Source: Clostridiales bacterium
GTDB taxonomy: Bacteria; Bacillota; Clostridia; Lachnospirales; Anaerotignaceae
Reading direction: 5' to 3'
DNA: 12,861 nucleotides
Assembly: GCA_018364635.1 (NCBI GenBank)
Contig: JAGZLR010000055.1
Span: 1-12,861, forward strand
The position numbers and the translations under genes are program-made. The notes under the pieces were generated by a model, which saw only the letters and a program-made list of their open reading frames with translations, was not told the DNA's origin and did no database searches. Every line of letters begins with the position of its first letter. The first letter of the stretch is position 1. Positions 1-7,688 of this stretch are shown one piece after another.

Positions 1-28
1 AAGATCACTTGTTACTTCTGACATCATG

Positions 29-61
29 AAAAAGCCCCTCGAAAGGAAGAGGGGCTTTTTT
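29..61. terminator. Intrinsic terminator, probably bidirectional
   Basis: A perfect 12-bp stem (29-40 pairs with 49-60, core GCCCCTC/GAGGGGC) with an 8-nt loop and A/T runs on both sides. It lies 12 nt beyond the degV stop codon on the minus strand, so it should end degV transcription. The six Ts on the plus strand would equally terminate any gene entering from the left edge. Nothing else is recognisable in bases 1-28. Confidence 0.9.
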
Positions 62-72
62 GTTTGCCGCTG

Positions 73-945
73 TTATGCATCGAAATTTTTTATGTAGGCA
101 ATTCCAACTGCTGTAGGTCCGGCGTGGGTTCCGATAGTTAAGCCGATTTGGAAATAGTCTGGTAAAGGCAGGATACCTTCGTTTTCCAGTGCGTGATACA
201 CATAGTCTGCATCTTCTTTTTGTGTTCCATAGATGACACCTACCACATACTTATCTTTGGAAGAGGCGATTTCCTTCCATGTTTTTTCAATAATATGGTT
301 TAAAGCCTTTTTCTTTCCACGCACTTTAGAAGAAGGGTGAAGTTCGCCATTTTCTAGGGTGATAATTGGTTTGATGTTCAAAAGAGTGCCTGCCAAAGCG
401 CCTGCTTTTCCGATTCGTCCGCCTTTTTGCAGAAAATCCAAAGAATCCACTGTAAAATTGATCCTTGCAGTATGTTTCAGCTCCTCCACTTTTGCTGCCA
501 CATCTTTTAGGGAATAACCAGCTTTTTTCATCAGGCAAGCTTCATAAACCAATAAGCCTTGAGCAGCAGTTGCTAAAATGGAATCGATAATAACAATATT
601 TCGGTCAGGAAATTCTTCTTCTAATATCATTTTCGCATTCAGTGCACTCTGATAAGAACCGCTGAATTTTGCCGACAGTGTAAAACAAAGGACATCCATG
701 CCTTCTTTTAATACAGGCAAGAAAGCTTCGGTATATTCTTGAATTGGCGGCAAAGAGGTAGACGGATGCATCTTTTCGCTGTGAATTTTTTCGTAGAATT
801 GGTCTGGACTCAAATCTACATGTTCTTTGTAGTAAGTTTCTTTGTCAAATGTAACAGAATAAGGGATACGGATAATCTCCCATTGATTGACCAAAGGATC
901 GGGCATATCCAATGAACTATCTGAAAATATTTTAAACTCAGACAT
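73..945 (-). CDS. DegV family fatty-acid-binding protein (FakB-like)
   Basis: A 290-residue DegV/FakB-family protein. Family members bind a single fatty acid and, in Firmicutes with a FakA kinase, present it for phosphorylation so that exogenous fatty acids can enter phospholipid synthesis; they are cytosolic. Visible family motifs are SDSSLD near the N-terminus (8-13), TSLPP (63-67), the SAKFSGSYQSA block (91-101), VDSLDFLQKGGRIGK (166-180), LLNIKPI (188-194) and GTHAGP (272-277). By family knowledge T63, S95 and H274 correspond to the carboxylate-binding positions. Length is normal (about 280-290). The ATG at 945 is preceded by AGGAGG five bases away, so the start is secure. No fakA kinase is next to it, so the FakB role is inferred from the family. 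It is transcribed alone, divergently from topB. Confidence 0.93.
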   Translation of the reverse strand: MSEFKIFSDSSLDMPDPLVNQWEIIRIPYSVTFDKETYYKEHVDLSPDQFYEKIHSEKMHPSTSLPPIQEYTEAFLPVLKEGMDVLCFTLSAKFSGSYQSALNAKMILEEEFPDRNIVIIDSILATAAQGLLVYEACLMKKAGYSLKDVAAKVEELKHTARINFTVDSLDFLQKGGRIGKAGALAGTLLNIKPIITLENGELHPSSKVRGKKKALNHIIEKTWKEIASSKDKYVVGVIYGTQKEDADYVYHALENEGILPLPDYFQIGLTIGTHAGPTAVGIAYIKNFDA

Positions 946-976
946 AGATACCTCCTGAATGAAGTTTGTTATTCCT

Positions 977-1005
977 ACTATGGAGTATTTTTTCTAAACT
1001 GTCAA
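977..1005 (-). promoter_or_regulatory. Sigma-A-type promoter of the degV gene
   Basis: On the minus strand TTGACA (plus positions 1000-1005) is followed, after exactly 17 bases, by CATAGT (977-982), which keeps four of six -10 consensus positions. The start of transcription would fall near 970, giving a leader of about 25 nt that contains the AGGAGG ribosome site. Confidence 0.75.
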
Positions 1006-1011
1006 GTTTTT

Positions 1012-1040
1012 TTGTGATCTAACGATAAATATGGTATACT
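1012..1040 (+). promoter_or_regulatory. Promoter of the topB operon (extended -10)
   Basis: TTGTGA (1012-1017), a 17-base spacer and TATACT (1035-1040). TGG directly before the -10 gives an extended -10 motif, which would compensate for the imperfect -35. Transcription would begin near 1047. Its -35 is only 6 bp from the -35 of the divergent degV promoter. Confidence 0.72.
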
Positions 1041-1080
1041 AATTTTACCTACAGCACGAAAGAAAAGGAAGGGGGAGGAC

Positions 1081-3246
1081 ATGGGGAAGATTTTAGTTGT
1101 CGCCGAGAAGCCATCGGTGGGAAGAGACATCGCGAAAGTATTAAAATGTACTGGAAAGACCGAAGGGGCTTTGGTGGGAGAAAATTATATTGTCTCTTGG
1201 GCTGTCGGCCATTTAATCACGCTTTTTGAGCCGGAAGATTACGATCAGAAATATAAAAAATGGTCGGTCGATACCCTGCCAATTTTGCCGGAGAAAATGA
1301 AATTAAAACCAATTGCAAGTGGCCGATCCCAGCTTAAAATATTGAAGAAACTGATGAACGACAGTCAAACAGACTCCATCATATGTGCAACAGATAGTGG
1401 GCGGGAAGGCGAACTGATTTTTCGATATATCTATGACTATGTGCGCTGTAAAAAACCTGTGCAGAGGCTATGGATATCAAGTATGACAGACATGGCCATT
1501 CGAGAAGGGTTTCAAAACTTAAAAGACAGTAGGGAATACGACTCCCTGTATGAATCTGCCCGGTGCCGGTCAGAAGCGGATTGGCTTGTAGGAATGAATG
1601 CCTCCAGAGCTTATACCATAACGTACCATAGTTTGCTGTCCATTGGCCGCGTACAGACGCCTACTTTGGCACTGATTGTCAAACGGAAGGAAGAGATTGA
1701 TTCCTTTGTGCCAACAGATTATTATGAAGTGAAAGCGGATTATGGAGATTTTTTTGGGCTATGGTATGATGCAAAAGACAAAACACACCGGATAAGCGAC
1801 TTGAAAAAAGCAGAGGAAATTTTTCAGAAAGTTAAGCAAAAGACAGCAGCAGTAAAAGAAATAAAGGAAGAGGAGAAAAGGCAGCCTGCTCCTCTTTTAT
1901 ATGATTTGACAGAATTACAGCGAGACTGTAACAGACGCTATGGGTTTACAGCGCAGAAGACTCTCAATATTGCCCAGAAACTTTATGAGACAAGAAAACT
2001 GATTACTTACCCGCGTACAGACAGTCGATATCTAAGTGACGATATGATTCCCAAAATAAGAAGCACTATGGAAAAAATGAATTCCCATCCTAGATTTCAG
2101 CCATTAGTTGCGCCAATTTTGGAGCTGGACAAGCTTCCTATCAGCAAAAGAATTGTCAATAACGCAAGAGTCACAGATCATCATGCCATTATACCTTCTG
2201 ATGTTAAAATTAAGATCGACCAGCTGGAATCAGAAGAACAAAAAGTATACGGCCTGATTGCGCTGCGGTTTGCCGCTGTTTTCTATCCTCCTTATATTAC
2301 AGAAGTAAAAACGGTTTGTATGGAAGCTGAAAAGGAGATTTTCCTATCAAAGGGAACTACAGTAAAACAAAAAGGCTGGATGAAACTTTATGAAAAAGCT
2401 GACAGCAGGCAGGAGAAGGAGAATCAGAAAGAACAGGATGCGCAGGCGCTTCCTATCCTTTCACCATTAGATACCAGAATTATTTTAAGAACAGAGATTT
2501 TAAAAAAGAAAACACAGCCGCCAAAACCGTACACAGAGGCAACCCTTTTATCAGCAATGGAGAATGCGGGAAAGCTTTTGGAGGATGAGGATTTAAAAGA
2601 ACAGATGAAAGATTCTGGTTTAGGTACTCCGGCGACGCGCGCTAGCATTATTGAACGGCTTTTAAAGGTTGGATATCTGTATCGAAAGGGAAAAACATTA
2701 TTGCCTTCTCCGAAAGGCGAGTCGTTGATTCAGCTGGTACCGGAACAGCTGAAAAGTCCAATGACAACTGGAAAGTGGGAAAAAGGTCTGTCTTCTATCT
2801 CAAAAGGTTCTATGGAGCCTCAAAGGTTTATGGACAGCATCAAGCGTTTTGTTTTATATTTAATAGAGGAAAGCGCAAAGGAACAAAAAGAGATTGTTTT
2901 TGAGAAGGAAGAAAGACCGAAAAGAAAAAGGGCGTTGAAAGGGCTGGGAGAGTGCCCCTTATGCCATCAAGGAAAGATTTTTGAAAACGCAAAAGCGTTT
3001 TATTGCAGTCAGTGGAAGGCTGGTTGCAAGTTTACTATTTGGAAAGATTGTTTGGACCGCTATGGAAGCCAAATTTCAGCAGAAATCGTAAAAAAACTGC
3101 TGAAGGACGGACAATTTTCTAATATACAGGTTACATTGCCGCAGACACAAGAAAAGTGTACCGCAGATTTGCGAATTAACACAAACTGTAAATCTATTGT
3201 AGAGTTAATCAATCTGGAAAGAATCAAAAAGGAGGATGAAAAATGA
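1081..3246 (+). CDS. topB: DNA topoisomerase III (type IA)
   Basis: A 721-residue type IA topoisomerase that relaxes and decatenates DNA through a 5'-phosphotyrosine on single strands. The N-terminal Toprim domain shows the AEKPS segment (8-12) and the metal-binding ATDSGREGE block (103-111). The following core carries SEADWLVGMNASRA (164-177) and GRVQTPTL (189-196). The catalytic tyrosine is Y310 in LITYPRTDSRYL, and VTDHHAIIPS and GLGTPATRASIIERL follow. The C-terminal end has a four-cysteine zinc ribbon (C625, C628, C642, C649). Length matches Bacillus TopB (about 727) better than E. coli TopB (about 650). The ATG follows GGGGGAGG at ideal distance. Topoisomerase III is also carried by integrative elements, but no conjugation or integrase genes are near, so this looks chromosomal. 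Its TGA overlaps the next gene's ATG. Confidence 0.96.
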   Translation: MGKILVVAEKPSVGRDIAKVLKCTGKTEGALVGENYIVSWAVGHLITLFEPEDYDQKYKKWSVDTLPILPEKMKLKPIASGRSQLKILKKLMNDSQTDSIICATDSGREGELIFRYIYDYVRCKKPVQRLWISSMTDMAIREGFQNLKDSREYDSLYESARCRSEADWLVGMNASRAYTITYHSLLSIGRVQTPTLALIVKRKEEIDSFVPTDYYEVKADYGDFFGLWYDAKDKTHRISDLKKAEEIFQKVKQKTAAVKEIKEEEKRQPAPLLYDLTELQRDCNRRYGFTAQKTLNIAQKLYETRKLITYPRTDSRYLSDDMIPKIRSTMEKMNSHPRFQPLVAPILELDKLPISKRIVNNARVTDHHAIIPSDVKIKIDQLESEEQKVYGLIALRFAAVFYPPYITEVKTVCMEAEKEIFLSKGTTVKQKGWMKLYEKADSRQEKENQKEQDAQALPILSPLDTRIILRTEILKKKTQPPKPYTEATLLSAMENAGKLLEDEDLKEQMKDSGLGTPATRASIIERLLKVGYLYRKGKTLLPSPKGESLIQLVPEQLKSPMTTGKWEKGLSSISKGSMEPQRFMDSIKRFVLYLIEESAKEQKEIVFEKEERPKRKRALKGLGECPLCHQGKIFENAKAFYCSQWKAGCKFTIWKDCLDRYGSQISAEIVKKLLKDGQFSNIQVTLPQTQEKCTADLRINTNCKSIVELINLERIKKEDEK

Positions 3247-4211
3247 AGGCAGAGGACATACTAGTATTGGTAGAAGGATTAGAAACATATCATAAAGAAC
3301 AATTAAAGAAAGCAGCGCCGGCGGCTGTATTTACATTCCAAAGCCCTGAAAAAGTAACACAGGAGGAAATGGAAAAAGCGGAGGTTATTGTGGGAAATCC
3401 GCCGAAAGCGATGCTACAGTATGCCAAAAGGTTAAAACTATTACAGCTGGAAAGTGCAGGCACAGGGTTTTATGTTGAGAAAGGTGTCGTTCCAGAGGGG
3501 GCCTACTTAGCCAATGCCACAGGGGCTTATGGCCTTGCTATTGCAGAGCATATGTTGGCGATGACATTGATGCTGATGAAAAAATTAAACTTTTATTATG
3601 ACAATCAACACCAATGCCTTTGGCAGCCAGAAGGCAGAGTGCCTGTTATTGACGGATGCAATACTTTGATTGTAGGAGCAGGGGATATCGGCGGAGAATT
3701 TGCCAAGAGAATGCATGTATTGGGCAGCCATGTCAGAGGGATTCGGCGTACTGTTCAGAAGACTCCAGATTACATGGAAGAGCAGTATACGATGGATCAA
3801 TTGGATCAGCTTCTTGGATGGGCAGATATTGTTGCTCTGTCCCTTCCTGATACGCCGGCCACAAGAAATCTTTTTGATTTGGAGCGGTTCAAGAAGATGA
3901 AAAAGACCGCCATTTTAATCAATGTAGGCCGTGGGACAGTCATTAACACAGAGGATTTGACGATTGCTTTGGAAAAAGGGTTCCTTGCCGGTGCTGGATT
4001 AGATGTGACGGAGCCTGAGCCATTGCCGGCAGATCATCCGCTCTGGAAACAAAAAAATTTGATCCTTACACCTCATGTCTCAGGGGGGCATTATACCCTT
4101 CATACGTTGGATAAGATTATACAAATAGCAGTAAACAGCATTAAAAATCTATTATCTGATAAAGAGCCAGACAATATTGTAGATTTTGAGACAGGGTATA
4201 AAAGAAGGTAA
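3243..4211 (+). CDS. D-isomer-specific 2-hydroxyacid dehydrogenase
   Basis: A 322-residue NAD(P)-dependent oxidoreductase interconverting a 2-keto acid and a D-2-hydroxyacid; the substrate cannot be told from sequence. The Rossmann glycine motif GAGDIG is at 145-150. The catalytic triad of the family is intact: R230 in INVGRGT, E259 in DVTEPEPLP and H278 in LTPHVSGG. After the second beta strand the sequence reads GIRRT; basic residues there, where strict NAD enzymes have an acid, suggest NADP(H) preference (inference). Start: the ATG at 3243 overlaps the topB stop (ATGA) and is preceded by AAGGAGG at 3229-3235, so the pair is translationally coupled. Pairing with a topoisomerase has no obvious metabolic logic. 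Glyoxylate/hydroxypyruvate reductase-like or D-lactate dehydrogenase-like roles are both possible. Confidence 0.92.
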   Translation: MKAEDILVLVEGLETYHKEQLKKAAPAAVFTFQSPEKVTQEEMEKAEVIVGNPPKAMLQYAKRLKLLQLESAGTGFYVEKGVVPEGAYLANATGAYGLAIAEHMLAMTLMLMKKLNFYYDNQHQCLWQPEGRVPVIDGCNTLIVGAGDIGGEFAKRMHVLGSHVRGIRRTVQKTPDYMEEQYTMDQLDQLLGWADIVALSLPDTPATRNLFDLERFKKMKKTAILINVGRGTVINTEDLTIALEKGFLAGAGLDVTEPEPLPADHPLWKQKNLILTPHVSGGHYTLHTLDKIIQIAVNSIKNLLSDKEPDNIVDFETGYKRR

Positions 4212-4244
4212 CTGAAAGAAAGGAGATGTCATTTTATAAACAAA

Positions 4245-6278
4245 ATGAGAAAAACAGCTTCTGTCTTTGTTTTATTTTTTTTCCTGATTGTTAATGTCAT
4301 TGGCTGTAATGGAACGGATATTCAAGCACAAACATCAGAAACAAACACCATACAAAATACCCCAAACAGCTTGGAAGATGATTTTTATCAGTACGTCAAC
4401 CAAAAGACGATAGATGGGTGGGAGATTCCTGACGATTCTTCTGAAATGTCATGGTTTTATCAGCTGACAGATGAAAACTATAAAAGATTAGACCAGTTGG
4501 TGAAGGATGTCGCTGAAAACAGAGAAGATTACGCAGATGGTACTACAAAACAGAGAGTAGCAGATCTTTATTTAACTGCCGTAGATTATGCAAACAGGGA
4601 CGAAAATAAATTCGGGCCGACAGTGACTCATTTTTTTCAGGATCTGGAACAGGCAGAAAGCATATCTTCGTTTTTTAATGTTTTAGATGAGATAAGCAAT
4701 CAGACAGGGTTGTATAGTCTGTATACATTGATGTATTTAGAAGATGCGCTGGATTCTCACCAGTATTCGCTCTATTTTTTAGGCGGCGATACAGGACTGT
4801 CTAAGGAAGTATGGTTGTCAGAGGATGCCTATGGGCAGCAGGTACGAAAGGCATATGAAACCTACATTGTTTCCCTATTCCAAACAATGGGCGCAGCACC
4901 AGTTGATGCGCAAAAGAAAACCCAAATGTGTATGAAAATGATGAAAGATTTTGCTTTGGCTTCTTTAGGTCAACAGGAATTATATAATCCACAAAACACA
5001 TATCACCCTTATGGATGGGATGAATTTTTTAAGATTATGACGAATTTGGATCAGGAGAAGCTCAGACGCAACTATCATATCGAGGGTACCCCTGAAATTA
5101 TTATTTATCAGGAAGAGCTTTCTAAAAAAATCAACGGGTATTTAACAGAAGAACATTTAGAGGAGTGTAAAGCGTATGCACAGTTTGTTCTGATGAATGA
5201 TACAGCGTTGTATGCCTCTACTGATTTGATGGAACTAAAGCAGAAGATGAATCAGGTCGTTAATGGCGCCAATAAAATTACGGAGAAGGATAAAATGGCT
5301 TCTTCCATAGTTCAGAGTGTATTGGGATTTGACTGCGGGAAACTTTATGTGGACCAATATTTTTCAGAAGAATCTAAAAAAATGGTTCAAGAGATGATCG
5401 ATGAGATTATTGCGGCCTATGAAGAAAAAATAGAAGGATTGGATTGGATGAGCGATGAAACAAAGTCCTATGCCATAAAAAAACTGGAAACAATGGATAT
5501 CAAAATAGGATATCCTGATATATGGCCAAAGGACTTGGAGGATGGTCAGAGTGTAAAAATCACATCTGTGGAGGACGGCGGTTTGTTTATTGAAAACATT
5601 CTTGCTGTATTCAAAAAGAAAAGAGACTATCAGTGGCAGCAGGGCAGCAAGGAAGTTGACAGAACAGTATGGGCCATGACACCTCAGGAGGTCAATGCTT
5701 ATTATAATCCCAATGCAAATGAAATTGTTTTTCCTGCTGGAATCCTTCAAGCGCCATATTTTGATCCAAAAGCATCCAAAGCTCAGAACTTAGGCGGAAT
5801 TGGGGCTGTCATTGCTCATGAGATCAGTCATGCTTTTGACAGTAACGGTGCTCAGTATGATGCAGAGGGAAACTTAAAGCAATGGTGGACAGAAGAAGAT
5901 TATGCTGAGTTTGAACGAAAAACACAAAAAGTCATCGACTATTACAATACATTTAAAGTATTGCCTGGATATTATACCAATGGAGAACTGACCATATCAG
6001 AAAATATTGCGGATCTTGGGGCGATTTCATGTATTACGTATTTGTTAGGCGACGATATAGAGGCGCTGAAAGAAGCATATACACAGTGGGCGACTATATG
6101 GGCAAGTAAATCCACAGAGGAATATACAAAATTACTGTTAAAAACAGATGTCCATGCGCCAAACAAAGTTCGAGTCAATGGGGTTTTGAAGGCTACAGAC
6201 CAATTTTATGAAGTATTTGACATCAAAGAAGGCGACGGCATGTATGAATCGCCAGAAAACAGACCAAAAATTTGGTGA
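4245..6278 (+). CDS. M13 family zinc endopeptidase, lipoprotein (neprilysin/PepO-like)
   Basis: A 677-residue M13 metallopeptidase. The N-terminus (M1-R2-K3, then a hydrophobic stretch ending VIGC with C21) is a lipoprotein signal, so the enzyme should be tethered outside the membrane, cleaving peptides. The large N-terminal M13 domain is followed by the catalytic domain: substrate-binding NAYY (484-487) and VFPAGILQAPYF, the zinc motif HEISH (H525, E526, H529), and ENIADLG with third ligand E586 and D590. The C-terminal VRVNG and final KIW are also typical, so the protein is complete and full length. The start is the one odd point: the AAAGGAG at 4219-4225 is 19 bases before this ATG, too far for a normal ribosome site, while the nearer ATG at 4226 is out of frame. 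The lipoprotein signal beginning here still makes 4245 the best choice. It lies 33 bp after the dehydrogenase and ahead of a terminator. Confidence 0.93.
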   Translation: MRKTASVFVLFFFLIVNVIGCNGTDIQAQTSETNTIQNTPNSLEDDFYQYVNQKTIDGWEIPDDSSEMSWFYQLTDENYKRLDQLVKDVAENREDYADGTTKQRVADLYLTAVDYANRDENKFGPTVTHFFQDLEQAESISSFFNVLDEISNQTGLYSLYTLMYLEDALDSHQYSLYFLGGDTGLSKEVWLSEDAYGQQVRKAYETYIVSLFQTMGAAPVDAQKKTQMCMKMMKDFALASLGQQELYNPQNTYHPYGWDEFFKIMTNLDQEKLRRNYHIEGTPEIIIYQEELSKKINGYLTEEHLEECKAYAQFVLMNDTALYASTDLMELKQKMNQVVNGANKITEKDKMASSIVQSVLGFDCGKLYVDQYFSEESKKMVQEMIDEIIAAYEEKIEGLDWMSDETKSYAIKKLETMDIKIGYPDIWPKDLEDGQSVKITSVEDGGLFIENILAVFKKKRDYQWQQGSKEVDRTVWAMTPQEVNAYYNPNANEIVFPAGILQAPYFDPKASKAQNLGGIGAVIAHEISHAFDSNGAQYDAEGNLKQWWTEEDYAEFERKTQKVIDYYNTFKVLPGYYTNGELTISENIADLGAISCITYLLGDDIEALKEAYTQWATIWASKSTEEYTKLLLKTDVHAPNKVRVNGVLKATDQFYEVFDIKEGDGMYESPENRPKIW

Positions 6279-6316
6279 TGTTTCTTGTAATATTTTGAAA
6301 TTTATGGTACCATCAG

Positions 6317-6348
6317 GCAGTGTAGAAGAATTTCCGCACTGCTTTTTT
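6317..6348 (+). terminator. Intrinsic terminator between peptidase and SpoIID genes
   Basis: GCAGTG (6317-6322) pairs with CACTGC (6337-6342), with a possible inner GAA/TTC pairing in the loop, followed directly by six Ts. It ends the topB-dehydrogenase-peptidase transcript. No convincing promoter was found in the 23 bases between it and the next gene, so some read-through may supply the SpoIID gene. Confidence 0.75.
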
Positions 6349-6371
6349 ATGGATTTCTTTGGAGGTGTGGC

Positions 6372-7685
6372 ATGAAAAGAATTACGATTGCGGTACTGTT
6401 TTTTTCGTTTTTTATACAATTACAGGTTTTTGGATACGAACTGCCAAAATCCGTTGATATAGGCTTAGAATCCCTTGGCAGTAAAGGAGAATTTACGATC
6501 AATACCACAAGGATAGAATTAGATGGAGATCTCTATGAAAGTTCTGATGGATTTACTGTGAAGGCAGATGGAACAGGCGGGATTATATTGACAGACGGCC
6601 AGAAGGAATTGGACCGTTTCTCTCAGAAAACACCAATATTTTACTCTGCAGATGGAGGATATATTGCACCTTCTGGAAAAGAATACCGTGGTGGAATCCA
6701 GTTTGTATCCAATGGGACAAATGGACTAAGAGCTATCAACAAAGTGCCTGTGGAGGAATACCTTTACAGTGTCGTTCCGGCAGAAATGCCAAGTCAGTGG
6801 GAGAGCGAGGCATTGAAGGCACAGGCGGTAGCTGCCAGAACCTATATGGCAAAAAAATTAGGGGTACATAAAGAAAAAGGATATGATTTGTGTGACAGTG
6901 TTCACTGTCAAGCATATCAAGGAGTTTCCAGGGAGACACCATCTACCACACAGGCGGTAGAGGAAACCTATGGCGAAATTATGACTTATAACGATGCGCC
7001 CATTGAAGCCTTGTATTTTTCCAGCAGCGGAGGCGCTACAGATAATTCGGAGAATGTATACACAAATGCTGTGCCTTATCTGAAAGGTGTAGAGGATACT
7101 TATGAGGATTCTCCTTCATGGGAAAAATCTTTGACAACTTCTGAATTACAAAAATGTCTGGCGAATGCAGGCGCTGATATTGGACAGATTACAGGAATGA
7201 CTGTCACAAAAACAACAAAATTGGGCAGGGTCCAGGAAATTACAATCCAAGGTACAGAAGGAGAAAAAATTCTGACAAAAGAAAATACCCGTACCTTTTT
7301 TTCGCCAGCAATTGGCAGCCTGCCAAGCCGTATGTTTGAGATTTTAAGAAACGGGGAAGACCAAATCGCTACAACAAAAGAAGAATATACAGTTCTTTCC
7401 TCTTCAGAGCAGTTTCTTTTGCAGGAGGGAAACAGCTCAGGAACAAAAATCGATGTATCTGAGGCGGCAACTGCTCCAGTGGAAGGGAAAGTCATCAGCA
7501 GACTAGAAGAAAAAATAGTCTATTCTGGTTCAGGCACAGGAGATTTTTTGATTGTAGGAAAAGGCAATGGCCACGGAGTTGGAATGAGCCAATATGGTGC
7601 CAACGGTATGGCGAAAAATGGCTTTACTTATGATGAAATACTTTGCCATTATTATACAGATATTGTTATAGAAGAGAGTGAGTGA
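6372..7685 (+). CDS. Secreted SpoIID/LytB-domain protein (peptidoglycan lytic transglycosylase-like)
   Basis: A 437-residue exported protein with an N-terminal signal sequence (MKR then a hydrophobic run to about residue 20). The SpoIID domain is clear: VPVEEYLYSVVPAEMPSQW, in which E138 of AEMP matches the catalytic glutamate of SpoIID; ALKAQAVAARTY (147-158); the CDSVHCQAYQG segment (174-184), whose C174, H178 and C179 match the family zinc-site region; ALYFSSSGG; and C-terminal GHGVGMSQYGANGMA (400-414). SpoIID cleaves glycan strands denuded of peptides during forespore engulfment; paralogues act in general wall remodelling. At 437 residues, with a signal sequence and a long insert before the C-terminal motif, it could be a paralogue and not SpoIID itself. 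GGAGG six bases before the ATG fixes the start. It ends 3 bp before queA. Confidence 0.88.
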   Translation: MKRITIAVLFFSFFIQLQVFGYELPKSVDIGLESLGSKGEFTINTTRIELDGDLYESSDGFTVKADGTGGIILTDGQKELDRFSQKTPIFYSADGGYIAPSGKEYRGGIQFVSNGTNGLRAINKVPVEEYLYSVVPAEMPSQWESEALKAQAVAARTYMAKKLGVHKEKGYDLCDSVHCQAYQGVSRETPSTTQAVEETYGEIMTYNDAPIEALYFSSSGGATDNSENVYTNAVPYLKGVEDTYEDSPSWEKSLTTSELQKCLANAGADIGQITGMTVTKTTKLGRVQEITIQGTEGEKILTKENTRTFFSPAIGSLPSRMFEILRNGEDQIATTKEEYTVLSSSEQFLLQEGNSSGTKIDVSEAATAPVEGKVISRLEEKIVYSGSGTGDFLIVGKGNGHGVGMSQYGANGMAKNGFTYDEILCHYYTDIVIEESE

Positions 7686-7688
7686 GAG

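Noticed and set aside
1081..3246. topB as part of an integrative conjugative element
   Set aside because: Topoisomerase III genes are common on such elements, but no relaxase, coupling protein, integrase or attachment repeat is present, and the neighbours are core genes.
5364..5750. Minus-strand frame of 128 codons inside the M13 peptidase
   Set aside because: It lies opposite strongly conserved catalytic-domain sequence, has no ribosome site or recognisable motif, and its phenylalanine/isoleucine-rich translation is what antisense of AT-rich coding DNA gives.
7100..7495. Minus-strand frame of 131 codons opposite the SpoIID gene
   Set aside because: An antisense shadow of the less conserved middle of that gene, with no start signal and no known domain.
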